Shown here: piece after piece, positions 1 through 8,100 of the stretch
Layout: every line of letters begins with the position of its first letter
Position numbering within the stretch: position 1 is the stretch's first letter
Assembly: GCA_965217095.1 (NCBI GenBank)
Contig: OZ244235.1
Span: forward strand, 4,216,001 to 4,280,000
Length of the DNA stretch: 64,000 nt
From: CAYNZV01 sp965217095
Lineage (GTDB): Bacteria > Latescibacterota > UBA2968 > UBA8231
Direction: 5' to 3'
Notes under the pieces: generated by a model
Told to the model about the DNA's origin: nothing
Databases searched by the model: none
Seen by the model: the letters and a program-made list of their open reading frames with translations, nothing else
Program-made: the position numbers and the translations under genes

Positions 1-388
1 CGTAGGCGCCGATAGTAACCCCGCAGACGATGGTGGCGTTGGCACCCAGACTGGCCCCTTCACCGACGTGGGTCGCTTTGAACTCGTGTTTGCGCTCGAT
101 GCGGGCCCGCGGGTTGATCACGTTTGTGAATACCACAGAAGGACCGCAGAACACCCCGTCTTCCAGCACGACACCACTGTAGAGCGAAACGTTGTTCTGT
201 ATCTTGCAGTCGCGGCCGACGATGACCTGGCGATCGACGAAGACGTTCTGTCCCAGTATACAGTTGGCGCCGATGCGGGCCCCGGACATGACGTGGCTGA
301 AATGCCAGATGCGTGTGCCTGCGCCGATCTCGCACGGTTGGTCGATACAGCTGCTTTCGTGGGCGAAGAACCCAGGGGCGTCGGTCAT
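1..388 (-). CDS. Hexapeptide-repeat sugar N-acetyltransferase (3' end outside window)
   Basis: The first 129 residues of a left-handed beta-helix acyltransferase are visible; the C-terminus runs off the left edge. Repeated hexapeptide-type turns can be read (IGAGTRIWHF, IGANCILGQN, VGRDCKIQNN, VGEGASLGAN, IVCGVTIGAY). The IWHFSHV and NVFVDR stretches, followed by FTNVINPRA, resemble the WbpD/WlbB/FdtC group, which acetylates the 3-amino group of UDP-amino sugars for surface polysaccharide, with acetyl-CoA in the cytoplasm. The exact sugar substrate is inference. The ATG at 388 opens directly into the first repeat. The gene is divergent from the FAA-hydrolase gene, and no polysaccharide neighbour can be seen on this side. 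Confidence 0.8.
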   Translation of the reverse strand, partial: MTDAPGFFAHESSCIDQPCEIGAGTRIWHFSHVMSGARIGANCILGQNVFVDRQVIVGRDCKIQNNVSLYSGVVLEDGVFCGPSVVFTNVINPRARIERKHEFKATHVGEGASLGANATIVCGVTIGAY

Positions 389-502
389 GTGCGCACAGGA
401 ATAGTCGGGGGGTGAATCGACCGTGGGAGGGGTTTGAATTGTTGCGAATATACACCTGGGCGAACGATCGAGCCACTTGTGAGTGTTCGCCTGCGCCTCT
501 GA

Positions 503-531
503 TTGACATGCCTTGGGGGCCGGTTTAGACT
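503..531 (+). promoter_or_regulatory. Sigma70-type promoter of the FAA-hydrolase gene
   Basis: TTGACA (503-508), a 17-base spacer and TAGACT (526-531) lie about 55 bases before the start codon. Just upstream, GGCGAAC (459-465) and GTTCGCC (485-491) form a 7-base inverted repeat that could be an operator. A strong AGGAGG ribosome site precedes the ATG at 585. Confidence 0.65.
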
Positions 532-584
532 ATCGCTCTGCTTGAATCTCAATACGGTATTGAACCACCCCTCAGGAGGATTTC

Positions 585-1559
585 ATGAAACTTGCAACCT
601 ATTATGCGAAAAAGACGGAAGCAGTCGGCGCCGTAGTCGACAACGACAGGATTGTGATCGACCTGGTGGCGGCGGATCGCGCGCTGGCGCGCAAGGAGAA
701 ACGCAAGCCTCATCCTTTTTTTACCGACATGATGACGCTGCTGGAGGCGGGCAGCAAGGGAATGAGCACGGCGAAGAAGGCGGCTAGCCTTGCCACGGAG
801 AAACTGGGCTCACCGGCGAAAGCGGATGGCAAGACGAGCCACAACGTAAGTCGAGTAAAGTTGCGCGCTCCCGTACCCAACCCTAAAAAGGTCTTTTGCC
901 TGGCGGGCAACTATCAGGACCACATCGAAGAAGGTGGGGGCAAGATGTCCGTGCAGGACAAAGAGACCCCTCGTGTATTTATGAAACCACCGACCACCAC
1001 CGTCATAAATCCCGGTGATGCTATCTTGATCCCGCCGGTAGCTCGCTCCATCGATTGGGAAGGTGAGCTTTGTGTCGTGATGGGGCGCAAGGCCAAAGGC
1101 GTCAAGGCGAAGGATGCGCTTAGGTACGTGGCAGGTTACACCGTGATGAACGACGTATCCGAACGCGATCTGCTCATTCGCAAGCGGACTGAGAGCCGGC
1201 CGCAGGACAAATGGTTTGACTGGCTCAACGGAAAATGGCTGGACACCTTTGCTCCGCAGGGACCGTGGATTACCACAACCGATGATATTCGCGATCCCCA
1301 GACGCTAGACATCAGCACCTACATCAATGGGGAGCGGCGACAACACAACAACACCGGTCAGATGCTCTACCCGGTCAGAATGATCATCGAGTACATCTCC
1401 GCCATCATCACCCTCGAACCCGGCGACCTGATAAGTACGGGCACCATCTCCGGCGTCGGCGCCACCACTGGGGAGTTCATGAAACCCGGTCACACCGTCG
1501 AGATCGAGATTTCCAAGATCGGCGTCTTGCGCAATAAGGTAGCCAAAAGCAAGAAGTAG
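585..1559 (+). CDS. Fumarylacetoacetate hydrolase family protein
   Basis: 324 residues. The catalytic FAH domain occupies about residues 90-315, with an N-terminal domain before it as in homoprotocatechuate-pathway and acylpyruvase-type members. The metal-binding acidic signature is visible as IDWEGELCVVMG, followed by GYTVMNDVSERD; the C-terminal PGDLISTGTISGVG loop is also characteristic. The family cleaves or isomerises C-C bonds of 2,4-dioxo acids such as acylpyruvates or HHDD in catabolism of aromatic compounds and sugar acids. The substrate cannot be told from sequence. It is monocistronic, with a consensus promoter at 503-531, a strong ribosome site and a terminator at 1656-1695. Confidence 0.9.
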   Translation: MKLATYYAKKTEAVGAVVDNDRIVIDLVAADRALARKEKRKPHPFFTDMMTLLEAGSKGMSTAKKAASLATEKLGSPAKADGKTSHNVSRVKLRAPVPNPKKVFCLAGNYQDHIEEGGGKMSVQDKETPRVFMKPPTTTVINPGDAILIPPVARSIDWEGELCVVMGRKAKGVKAKDALRYVAGYTVMNDVSERDLLIRKRTESRPQDKWFDWLNGKWLDTFAPQGPWITTTDDIRDPQTLDISTYINGERRQHNNTGQMLYPVRMIIEYISAIITLEPGDLISTGTISGVGATTGEFMKPGHTVEIEISKIGVLRNKVAKSKK

Positions 1560-1655
1560 CCGACCGCTGGCTCAACCGGCGTGTACGCGGTGCGCCGACG
1601 GTTTCATGCCGGACATTCGGACGGGAAGTGACCACCGAGCCGGTGTGATCATCTT

Positions 1656-1695
1656 GGGCGAGAGGGAGTCTACTTGACTCCTTCCCGCCCTTTTT
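1656..1695 (+). terminator. Rho-independent terminator after the FAA-hydrolase gene
   Basis: A 15-base-pair stem (1656-1670 with 1676-1690; one mismatch and one G-U pair) with a five-base loop TACTT is followed directly by TTTTT. It separates the FAA-hydrolase gene from the transporter 14 bases downstream. Confidence 0.85.
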
Positions 1696-1708
1696 CTGGT
1701 AGACACTC

Positions 1709-2863
1709 GTGCAGAAACTCCGTCTGTTCTTGACCGCCCTATGTCATTTTTGCGTCGACAGCTATGCCACCCTGCTGGCGCCGATTCTGCCGCTGGTCAA
1801 CGAACGCATGGGACTGAGTTTGGCCTACGCCGGCCTGCTCGGCACCATCGTTTCCCTGTGCAATCTCAGCCAGCCGTTGATGGGTTTGTGGGCCGACCGC
1901 ATGTCGCGGCGATACCTCGTCCTTTCGGGGGCCTTGCTGACCGCCGTGTTCAGTCCGCTCATAGGAGTTGCTCCCAATTACACCGTGCTGCTCATCGTGC
2001 TCGCACTCGGAGGCTTGGGGGTTGCGGCCTTTCATCCACAGTCGTTTTCCCTGGCGGGAGATCTGAGCGGCAATCAACGTTCGTTCGGACTTTCCCTGTT
2101 TATTTTTGGGGGCACCATGGCGCTGGGCATCGTCCCGCTCTGGGTGCCGTATTACACCACAGTGTTTGGATTGGAAAGGTTGCCGTGGCTCAGCTTGCCT
2201 GGGATCGCGGCCGCCATTCTGGTTTTCCGCTTCGTGCCGCTAGAGAATCCAACGGTCAACAGGACCCGGAGCATTGGCCTGCGTGAGAGTCTGGGCCCCC
2301 AGGCGGTACCCCTCCTGTTGATCACTCTAGTTGTCATCACCAGGTCGGCGGCGGGAATGGGGTTCGGATTTTACCTGACCGTCCTGGCGCGGGAACGGGG
2401 TCTCTCCCTGGTGGAGGGCGGTGGCATGTTGGCGATCTACAACGTCGCGGGTGTCGTGGGCAGTTTGGCGGTAGGCTATCTCGCGGATCGTATTGAACCC
2501 AAACCGATGGTTTGGGGCGCGCTGCTGCTGGCCTGTCCCGCGTTGTACTACTTCGTCGACTCGACGGGATGGCTCAGTTACGTGCTGCTCTTTATCGGTG
2601 GCGGCCTAATCATGTCCTCGAATTCCGTGCTCGTTGCCGTCGCTCAGGAACTGGCTCCGCACAACTCCGGTTTGGCTTCCAGCCTGCCCCTCGGATTCAG
2701 CTGGGGCATTGCCAGCCTCAGCCTGCCGTTCGTCGGACATCTGGCCGACCAAATCGGTGTAGCGGAAACCCTGAAGTACGTCTCGCTGTTCACGTTGCCA
2801 GCCGGTATTCTCGCCCTGTGGCTGCCCAAGCGCCCTGGAAACAGCGCCACGGCGGCGGCGTAA
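1709..2863 (+). CDS. MFS transporter, fosmidomycin-resistance (Fsr)-like
   Basis: 384 residues with about 12 hydrophobic segments, as expected for a major facilitator exporter in the inner membrane. The N-terminus (LTALCHFCVDSYATLLAPIL) matches the start of Fsr-like proteins, and GLWADR is the cytoplasmic loop 2-3 motif of MFS proteins. Fsr-type carriers export small drugs by proton antiport; the natural substrate here is unknown. The start is a GTG at 1709, right after the terminator of the previous gene. No dedicated promoter is obvious. Confidence 0.85.
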   Translation: MQKLRLFLTALCHFCVDSYATLLAPILPLVNERMGLSLAYAGLLGTIVSLCNLSQPLMGLWADRMSRRYLVLSGALLTAVFSPLIGVAPNYTVLLIVLALGGLGVAAFHPQSFSLAGDLSGNQRSFGLSLFIFGGTMALGIVPLWVPYYTTVFGLERLPWLSLPGIAAAILVFRFVPLENPTVNRTRSIGLRESLGPQAVPLLLITLVVITRSAAGMGFGFYLTVLARERGLSLVEGGGMLAIYNVAGVVGSLAVGYLADRIEPKPMVWGALLLACPALYYFVDSTGWLSYVLLFIGGGLIMSSNSVLVAVAQELAPHNSGLASSLPLGFSWGIASLSLPFVGHLADQIGVAETLKYVSLFTLPAGILALWLPKRPGNSATAAA

Positions 2864-2897
2864 AAAAATCCCCTGCCGAGTCGGACCCGGCAGGGGA
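2862..2897 (-). terminator. Rho-independent terminator of the leftward moaA / ligase operon
   Basis: A perfect 10-base-pair stem (2869-2878 with 2888-2897, nine-base loop) is followed, in the leftward direction, by seven U (the A-run at 2862-2868). The run overlaps the stop codon of the convergent transporter gene. Rightward there is no U-tract, so it mainly ends the leftward transcript. Confidence 0.8.
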
Positions 2898-3027
2898 TGC
2901 CTTACCCCTAAGGAGGATTAGGAGACCTGGGACCAATACCTGGCCCACATTTTATTGATCGGCGCCGACCACAGAATGTTGAGAGAATTCTCCTGCGTAG
3001 ACAGGGGGGGAGCACGAGCGACGGAGG

Positions 3028-5250
3028 TTAACCGGTGCTTCTGGCGAAGCTGGCGAAGGAATGTGAGGTGCCGCTGCGGCGACCGACATATTTCTCGAGC
3101 AGAAATTCGTATATCGACACGAAGTCTTCCCGCCCGTTGTCTCTGTTGTAGAAATAACAAAACGGGTTGGGATTCAGTTCCAGTATGCTGTATCCGTCCC
3201 TGCCGTCGATGAGGTCGATCGCATAGAACCCCAGATCGATCACCTCCGACACACGGCGCGTCAACTCTTTCATTGCATCCAGACGTTCTGGGTTCGTCAG
3301 CTTGACCGCGCGACCGGTGGTTTGGTGCAGGGGGTTTAAACAGCCCGGAGAAAGACCTTCGTCGCACCGCTTCTCGTACGCCAGCAAGAGTTCCCCCTGG
3401 CTGGCCACGATCCTGTACTCGGGGCCGCACACAAGAGACTGGATCAACAGGATGTTGTCGAGGTAACCGCTGTTCTCGAACAACATTCTCATCCTTGCTC
3501 GCAGCGACGCTCCGTCGCTTTCGAGAAAAACACCTTGAGACACGGAACTTAGATAACGTTTCACCAGCAGGGGGTAGGAAAACCGCGATTCTATATCATC
3601 TACCGCCTGGTCGACCGACTGATGATTCTTGTAACGGTCGAAACGATCGTCGGCAAAGGGATTGAAGACTTGCTCGGTCTTCGGTGTCGGCAGGCCAGAC
3701 CGGGTGAACAGCTCGAATTGATACCCCTTGTCCTCCGCCAGGCGAGCGCTGACGTAGTCGTTGAACGGGTGTTTGTTGCGCAGAAAGTAGAGTGGTCGTT
3801 CGCGGGTCCTGACCATAAAGACGTTGTCGTTGTCGGATATGCGCTGGCATTCGAAACCGCTGCGCTGACTGGCCATGGCAATGCAAGTCAGGCTCTCCAA
3901 CGGCACCTCTTCGCTGATGCCCTCGCGTTCCATAGGGAGATTGAAGAATTCCCGTGCCCGCGCGACCAGGTGCAACGAACCGGTGACGCAGAGAAAATGC
4001 TCCGGGCCGAGGCCATCGAGCGCTTGTCGCAACGCCTGCGTCCAGGTACCGACCTTTAGATGGTCCAACCCGGTCGGCACGGCCTCTTCCAACACGTCGA
4101 CATCGTAGGCTTTGGGGTGATCGGACGAGGTGAGAATCACCTGGTCAGCCAACGGTTTTAGCGCCGCCATGATGCCCGCCGGGTCGTGCCCATCGTTGAC
4201 TCCCACGACGAAGGTCCAGCGCGACGAAAGTGGGCTCAGGTCAGCGGCCAGAGCGCAGGCAGCGGCAGGGTTGTGAGCTCCGTCCAGCAAGACGCAGGGC
4301 CTGTCCTGAGCTTTCTCGAAGCGCCCCGGCCAGCGGTGGCCAGCTACCACCTGTTGGGCCTTGTCGTGGTTGAAGCGATCGGCCATCAACAGCCGGGCAG
4401 CGCTCACTGCCAGCGCGGCGTTCTCAAGGTAGTAACGGGGACGCCGGAAACCGCCCGTCGATGCAGCGTCCGAGGCGCCGATATCCTTTGGAAGCGCTTG
4501 CCATCGAAATCCCGTCTCCTCCGTCGCATCCCCCGGTAGGATGCAGGGATCGACCTTCGGGGAAATCTGCAGCTCTACCTTTTCACGCTCGCAGTAAACG
4601 CGGAGAAAAGCTAACACAATCGGGGCTTGCAGGGGTGTGGTTACCAAGGTGTGGCCCGGACGCGCGATCTTCACCTTGTCGGCCGCGATGCTCAGGAGAT
4701 CTTCGCCCAGAACCTCCACGTGATCCAGGGCAACCGGCGTCAAGACGGCCAGCTCGGAGTCCCACGCGTTGGTGGCGTCGAAGCGGCCTCCGAGTCCCAC
4801 CTCGAAAACGCCGTACTGCATCCCCGCTTTCCTGAAAAGGTGGGCTGCCAGCGCGGTCACCGCTTCGAATTTGCTGAAGGGCCCATGCCCTTCCGTTTCG
4901 AATTCTCGGGTTTGATCGTAGAAGAAACTCGTGGCTTCCGCCCACCTGTCGCGGTCTACTAGAGAACCTTGAAGTTGAATTCGTTCGCGGACGGTGTGCA
5001 GATGGGGTTGGGTGTACAACCCGACGGTGCACCCCGAAGCCTTCAGCATCGCCGCTACGAGGCTGGCCACCGTACCCTTGCCGTTAGAACCGCCCACGAT
5101 CACGGAACAAAAGCTATCTTGCGGGTCCCCGAGGCGTCTCAACAACTGCCGCATACGCGGCAGGTACCCGTTGAGCGGTCCCAGCTGCGGACGACCCGTT
5201 TCCCAGTCGGGCAGGGTGTCGAGGTAGCGCCTGCTGTGGAAGTAGTCCAT
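3028..5250 (-). CDS. Fusion: folylpolyglutamate-synthase-like Mur ligase + ATP-grasp ligase
   Basis: 740 residues. Residues 1-440 are a complete FolC-type Mur ligase: P-loop GGSNGKGT (53-60), VGLGGRFDATN (151-161), DHVEVLG (176-182), the conserved Lys after SIAADK (187-192), DGAHNP (323-328) and DHPKA (377-381). After a linker, residues about 490-725 form an ATP-grasp domain with the nucleotide-binding Lys in YPLLVKRY (559-566) and the metal motif LELNPNP (690-696). FolC enzymes add gamma-linked glutamate to folates; ATP-grasp ligases make amide bonds by acyl phosphates. Both halves keep key residues, so both should be active. Cyanophycin synthetase has the same two folds in the opposite order. 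The gene starts 5 bases after moaA. The joint product is unknown; a folate or pterin conjugate with a specially capped tail is inference. Confidence 0.85.
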   Translation of the reverse strand: MDYFHSRRYLDTLPDWETGRPQLGPLNGYLPRMRQLLRRLGDPQDSFCSVIVGGSNGKGTVASLVAAMLKASGCTVGLYTQPHLHTVRERIQLQGSLVDRDRWAEATSFFYDQTREFETEGHGPFSKFEAVTALAAHLFRKAGMQYGVFEVGLGGRFDATNAWDSELAVLTPVALDHVEVLGEDLLSIAADKVKIARPGHTLVTTPLQAPIVLAFLRVYCEREKVELQISPKVDPCILPGDATEETGFRWQALPKDIGASDAASTGGFRRPRYYLENAALAVSAARLLMADRFNHDKAQQVVAGHRWPGRFEKAQDRPCVLLDGAHNPAAACALAADLSPLSSRWTFVVGVNDGHDPAGIMAALKPLADQVILTSSDHPKAYDVDVLEEAVPTGLDHLKVGTWTQALRQALDGLGPEHFLCVTGSLHLVARAREFFNLPMEREGISEEVPLESLTCIAMASQRSGFECQRISDNDNVFMVRTRERPLYFLRNKHPFNDYVSARLAEDKGYQFELFTRSGLPTPKTEQVFNPFADDRFDRYKNHQSVDQAVDDIESRFSYPLLVKRYLSSVSQGVFLESDGASLRARMRMLFENSGYLDNILLIQSLVCGPEYRIVASQGELLLAYEKRCDEGLSPGCLNPLHQTTGRAVKLTNPERLDAMKELTRRVSEVIDLGFYAIDLIDGRDGYSILELNPNPFCYFYNRDNGREDFVSIYEFLLEKYVGRRSGTSHSFASFARSTG

Positions 5251-5255
5251 GCTGC

Positions 5256-6317
5256 TTACCCTCCCCGGGTATGCATCTCGCGGTGGGGATACTTCTTCAG
5301 CTGTTCGATCTGATAGAGCGCTTCCCGAGCGGAAGTGGAACGCCGCAGCTCGGCCCCGCGGTCTTGGCGTTTGTTCCAGGCCTTGCGAATGAGGTCTGCC
5401 AAACCTGCCTCTGCGCCCTCCTTTCGCAGAGCCGAACGCAGGTTGATTCCGTCTTGGGCGTAGAGACAGAGGTACCAGATACCGTCAGCAGTCAGGCGAC
5501 TGCGGTCGCAGGCGCTACAGAACGGTTCGGTGACGGAGGCAATGACGCCGAACCGCTGCCCGTTGGGTAGCTCAAATCGACGGGCAGGCGCGTGACCCTG
5601 ACTACCCTGCGTGCGGACTGGTCCAAATCGCTTATGGATACGCTCGACGATCTCCGCACTGCTTACCACCTGATCTGCGCTCCACCTTGTCGCTCCACCT
5701 ACATCCATGTACTCGATGAACCGTATTTCCGCCCCGACCTGCTCGCCGAACTGCACTAGGTCAACAAGCTCGTCGTCGTTGAAACCACGCATCACCACCA
5801 CGTTTATCTTGAGCCCCGTGAACCCCGCCGCCGCCGCTCCTTCGATCCCATTGAGTACCTTGGTCAGGTCGTCTCGTCGCGTGAGACGAGCAAACCGTTC
5901 AGGACGCAAGGAATCCAGACTGACCGTCACCCGGTCGAGCCCGGCGGTGCGCAGGCGTTCTGCCCAACGAGCCAGCTGGGTTCCGTTGGTGGTAAGCGCA
6001 ATTTCGCGGATGGTGGGGATCTGTCGCAGACGGCCCACCAACTGGTCGAGATCGCCCCGAAGCAGGGGTTCGCCGCCGGTTATCCGCACTCTGGTAACGC
6101 CCAACCCGGCAAAGGTTCCCACAAGCGCTGTTATCTCGTCAAAGCTGAGGATATCGCCGGAAGGGAGCCAGGAATACTCGGGCTCCGGCATGCAGTAGGA
6201 ACAGCGCAGGTCGCAACGGTCGATTACCGAGACCCGCAAGCTGTTCAACGGACGACCCAGTTCGTCTAGCAATTGTTCCGAGGACGGGGCGGACGCTTCA
6301 GTGGTCATGTGAGACAC
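5256..6317 (-). CDS. moaA: GTP 3',8-cyclase (molybdopterin biosynthesis protein A)
   Basis: 353 residues. Radical-SAM enzyme that converts GTP to 3',8-cyclo-7,8-dihydro-GTP, the first step of molybdenum cofactor synthesis. The SAM cluster motif is CDLRCSYC and GGEPLLR follows. The second C-terminal cluster is present as CSACDRSRLTADGIWYLC. The protein ends in the Gly-Gly tail (TRGG) typical of MoaA. These features argue against an unrelated radical-SAM peptide-modifying enzyme. It is the first gene of a leftward pair with the Mur-ligase/ATP-grasp fusion and is divergent from xdhC, another molybdenum-enzyme gene. No moaC, moaD or moaE is in the window. Confidence 0.93.
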   Translation of the reverse strand: MSHMTTEASAPSSEQLLDELGRPLNSLRVSVIDRCDLRCSYCMPEPEYSWLPSGDILSFDEITALVGTFAGLGVTRVRITGGEPLLRGDLDQLVGRLRQIPTIREIALTTNGTQLARWAERLRTAGLDRVTVSLDSLRPERFARLTRRDDLTKVLNGIEGAAAAGFTGLKINVVVMRGFNDDELVDLVQFGEQVGAEIRFIEYMDVGGATRWSADQVVSSAEIVERIHKRFGPVRTQGSQGHAPARRFELPNGQRFGVIASVTEPFCSACDRSRLTADGIWYLCLYAQDGINLRSALRKEGAEAGLADLIRKAWNKRQDRGAELRRSTSAREALYQIEQLKKYPHREMHTRGG

Positions 6318-6688
6318 TTCTGCGCCGATTCGACGCCTGGGTAGAGTGGTTCGGGATCACGAGCGGTGGTTGAGCCAGGACGATCAGGAGAAACTCAGCG
6401 GTTGCGCAAAGCGCCCGATTCTGCGGCGATGAGGCGGGCGATCGAGTGTCATGAACGTGCCGTAAAGCCAGCATAAATATAGGGATTGGTCCAACTGGAG
6501 CAATCCCGGACCCTACTCCGATTCCTTGCAAGTGCCGTTAGCTCGGTTCATATTAATAGGTTTGTCCTGACCGCCGAGGGACTAAGGGGCCGGACCTCTC
6601 TAGATCCGGATCGGCGGCGGCGCTGGACCGGTGCATAACCCGACGGCGAGAATTATGAACGGCTCATGGCAAAATCAGGACTCAAAGG
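6318..6688 (+). other. Divergent intergenic region between moaA and xdhC
   Basis: 371 bases with no convincing gene; it must hold both start regions. Near xdhC there is a possible RNA fold: CCGCCGA (6571-6577) pairs with TCGGCGG (6611-6617) and encloses CCGGA/TCCGG (6590-6594 with 6605-6609). I could not match it to the molybdenum cofactor riboswitch consensus, and I see no near-consensus promoter. Confidence 0.4.
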
Positions 6689-7840
6689 ATGACGGAGTTG
6701 CGGCATATTCTCGAGACAGCCGATCGAGCCCGGAGCGGCGAGCGGTTGGTGATGGCCACCGTAGTGGAGACTTCGGGCTCCTTCTATCGCGCCCCTGGAG
6801 CGCGTATGGTGGTAGACGCACGGCAACAAACCATAGGCACCATGGGTGGGGGATGTCTTGAAGGCGATCTGTTGGCACATGCCCATGTGGTACGCGAAAC
6901 GAGCCTGTCCCAGCTGCTAACCTACGATTCCACTTCCGACGACGACGTTCTGTGGGGCACTGGTCGAGGGTGTGCCGGGGTCACAAAGATATTGTTAGAA
7001 GCGCTACCCCAGGCTGGAGGCGTTGAATTTGTGGAGTTTCTCGAGTCCTGCGTGGCCTCGCGTGCATCGGGAGTTCTGGCGACCGCCTTCGAATGGGAGG
7101 ATCGAGAAGCTGCGGCGATGCCGCAGCGATTGATCTTGAGAGAAGACGGTTCCATCGCGGACGACTTCCGCGACAGCGGGATGCGGGAGGTCGTGGAGTG
7201 GGAAGCAAGGAAGGAATGGGTACATCTCGCTTCCCGGCGGGCGCCGGCGCGATCCTATTCCCGCTCGTGCGATTACCCGGGCGGCCGCGTCCGTTTCTTG
7301 GTGGAGCCGGTGCAGCCGCCGACCCGGCTGGTGGTTTTTGGCGCCGATTCCCACATCGCACCCCTGGTGCGTTTCGCCGTTGAATTGGGATGGGACGTGG
7401 TAGTGGTGGACCATCGGCCATCACGCGCCCGGCCGGAGCGGTTTCCCGAGGCGAGCGCCGTGCTCCTGTCGACAGCGGATGAAACGGCGGATAAGGTCGC
7501 GCTGGACTGGCGATCGGTAGTGTTGGTCATGACCCATGACTATCTGAACGATCTTGCCCTTCTCCGGCATCTGGCGGCCGTAGACCTGGAGTACCTGGGC
7601 ATCCTCGGACCTCCTGAGCGCACCGGTCGCCTGATGAGCGACTTGAAACGGGAAGGAGTGGACCTAAACGAGGAAGCGGCTCACCGGCTGTTCACTCCGG
7701 TCGGTTTGGACATCGGCGCCGAGACCTCCGAGGAGATCGGGCTGTCGATCATTGCCGAGATTCAGGCTTTTCTAACCGGACGGCAAGGCGGTCATTTGCG
7801 CAACCGCACTGGCTCCATTCATGAGCGCGAGCTGAACTGA
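6689..7840 (+). CDS. XdhC/CoxI-family protein (molybdenum-enzyme maturation)
   Basis: 383 residues with the usual two parts: an N-terminal XdhC/CoxI domain (ATVVETSGSFYRAPGARM and GTMGGGCLEGDL) and a C-terminal Rossmann-like domain from about residue 210 (RLVVFGADSHIAPLV, then VLVMTHDYLND and YLGILGPPERT). XdhC proteins bind the molybdenum cofactor and help sulfurate or insert it into xanthine dehydrogenase or CO dehydrogenase family enzymes. No such enzyme is in the window. Its stop codon overlaps the start of oadG by one base (TGATG), so it is translationally coupled to the sodium-pump genes, an unusual partnership. Moco work fits the divergent moaA. Confidence 0.88.
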   Translation: MTELRHILETADRARSGERLVMATVVETSGSFYRAPGARMVVDARQQTIGTMGGGCLEGDLLAHAHVVRETSLSQLLTYDSTSDDDVLWGTGRGCAGVTKILLEALPQAGGVEFVEFLESCVASRASGVLATAFEWEDREAAAMPQRLILREDGSIADDFRDSGMREVVEWEARKEWVHLASRRAPARSYSRSCDYPGGRVRFLVEPVQPPTRLVVFGADSHIAPLVRFAVELGWDVVVVDHRPSRARPERFPEASAVLLSTADETADKVALDWRSVVLVMTHDYLNDLALLRHLAAVDLEYLGILGPPERTGRLMSDLKREGVDLNEEAAHRLFTPVGLDIGAETSEEIGLSIIAEIQAFLTGRQGGHLRNRTGSIHERELN

Positions 7841-8100
7841 TGCACGAGTTGACCTTCGACATTCAGAACATCACCGCCGGTCAGGGACCTGCCCTCGCCA
7901 TGGCCGGGATGGCTATTGTATTTGTCGCCCTGATGACGATCAGCCTGTTTATCCGCTGCTTGCCACGGACCCTGGAACTGGTCGGTCGCTTGCTGCCCGC
8001 GGTGGACGACGCGCATCAGGCCGCCGCGGCACCGGTTCCAGAGACGGTGGACCGCATCGCCGCAATCGGTTTCGCTCTACACCAGGAAACGGTTTCGTGA
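7840..8100 (+). CDS. Sodium-pump decarboxylase gamma subunit, OadG family
   Basis: 86 residues with one N-terminal membrane helix (about residues 18-42) and a short cytoplasmic tail, the layout of OadG/MmdD gamma subunits that tether the alpha subunit to the membrane and stabilise the complex. Sequence identity of gamma subunits is always low, so the call rests on size, topology and position directly before the beta subunit. The ATG overlaps the xdhC stop, and the TGA stop overlaps the GTG start of oadB. Confidence 0.75.
   Translation: MHELTFDIQNITAGQGPALAMAGMAIVFVALMTISLFIRCLPRTLELVGRLLPAVDDAHQAAAAPVPETVDRIAAIGFALHQETVS

Noticed and set aside
2918..2950. Ten-codon leftward frame with two Trp codons before a hairpin, like a trp leader peptide
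   Set aside because: It follows the end of the ligase gene, has no ribosome site, and no trp genes lie downstream; the hairpin is explained as the operon terminator.
5256..6317. Radical-SAM peptide-modifying enzyme working with the ATP-grasp fusion on a RiPP
   Set aside because: The two MoaA cluster motifs and the Gly-Gly tail are present, and no precursor-peptide-like small ORF was found nearby.
6318..6688. Molybdenum cofactor riboswitch between moaA and xdhC
   Set aside because: Stems can be drawn, but the sequence does not show the conserved loops of the Moco RNA as I know it.
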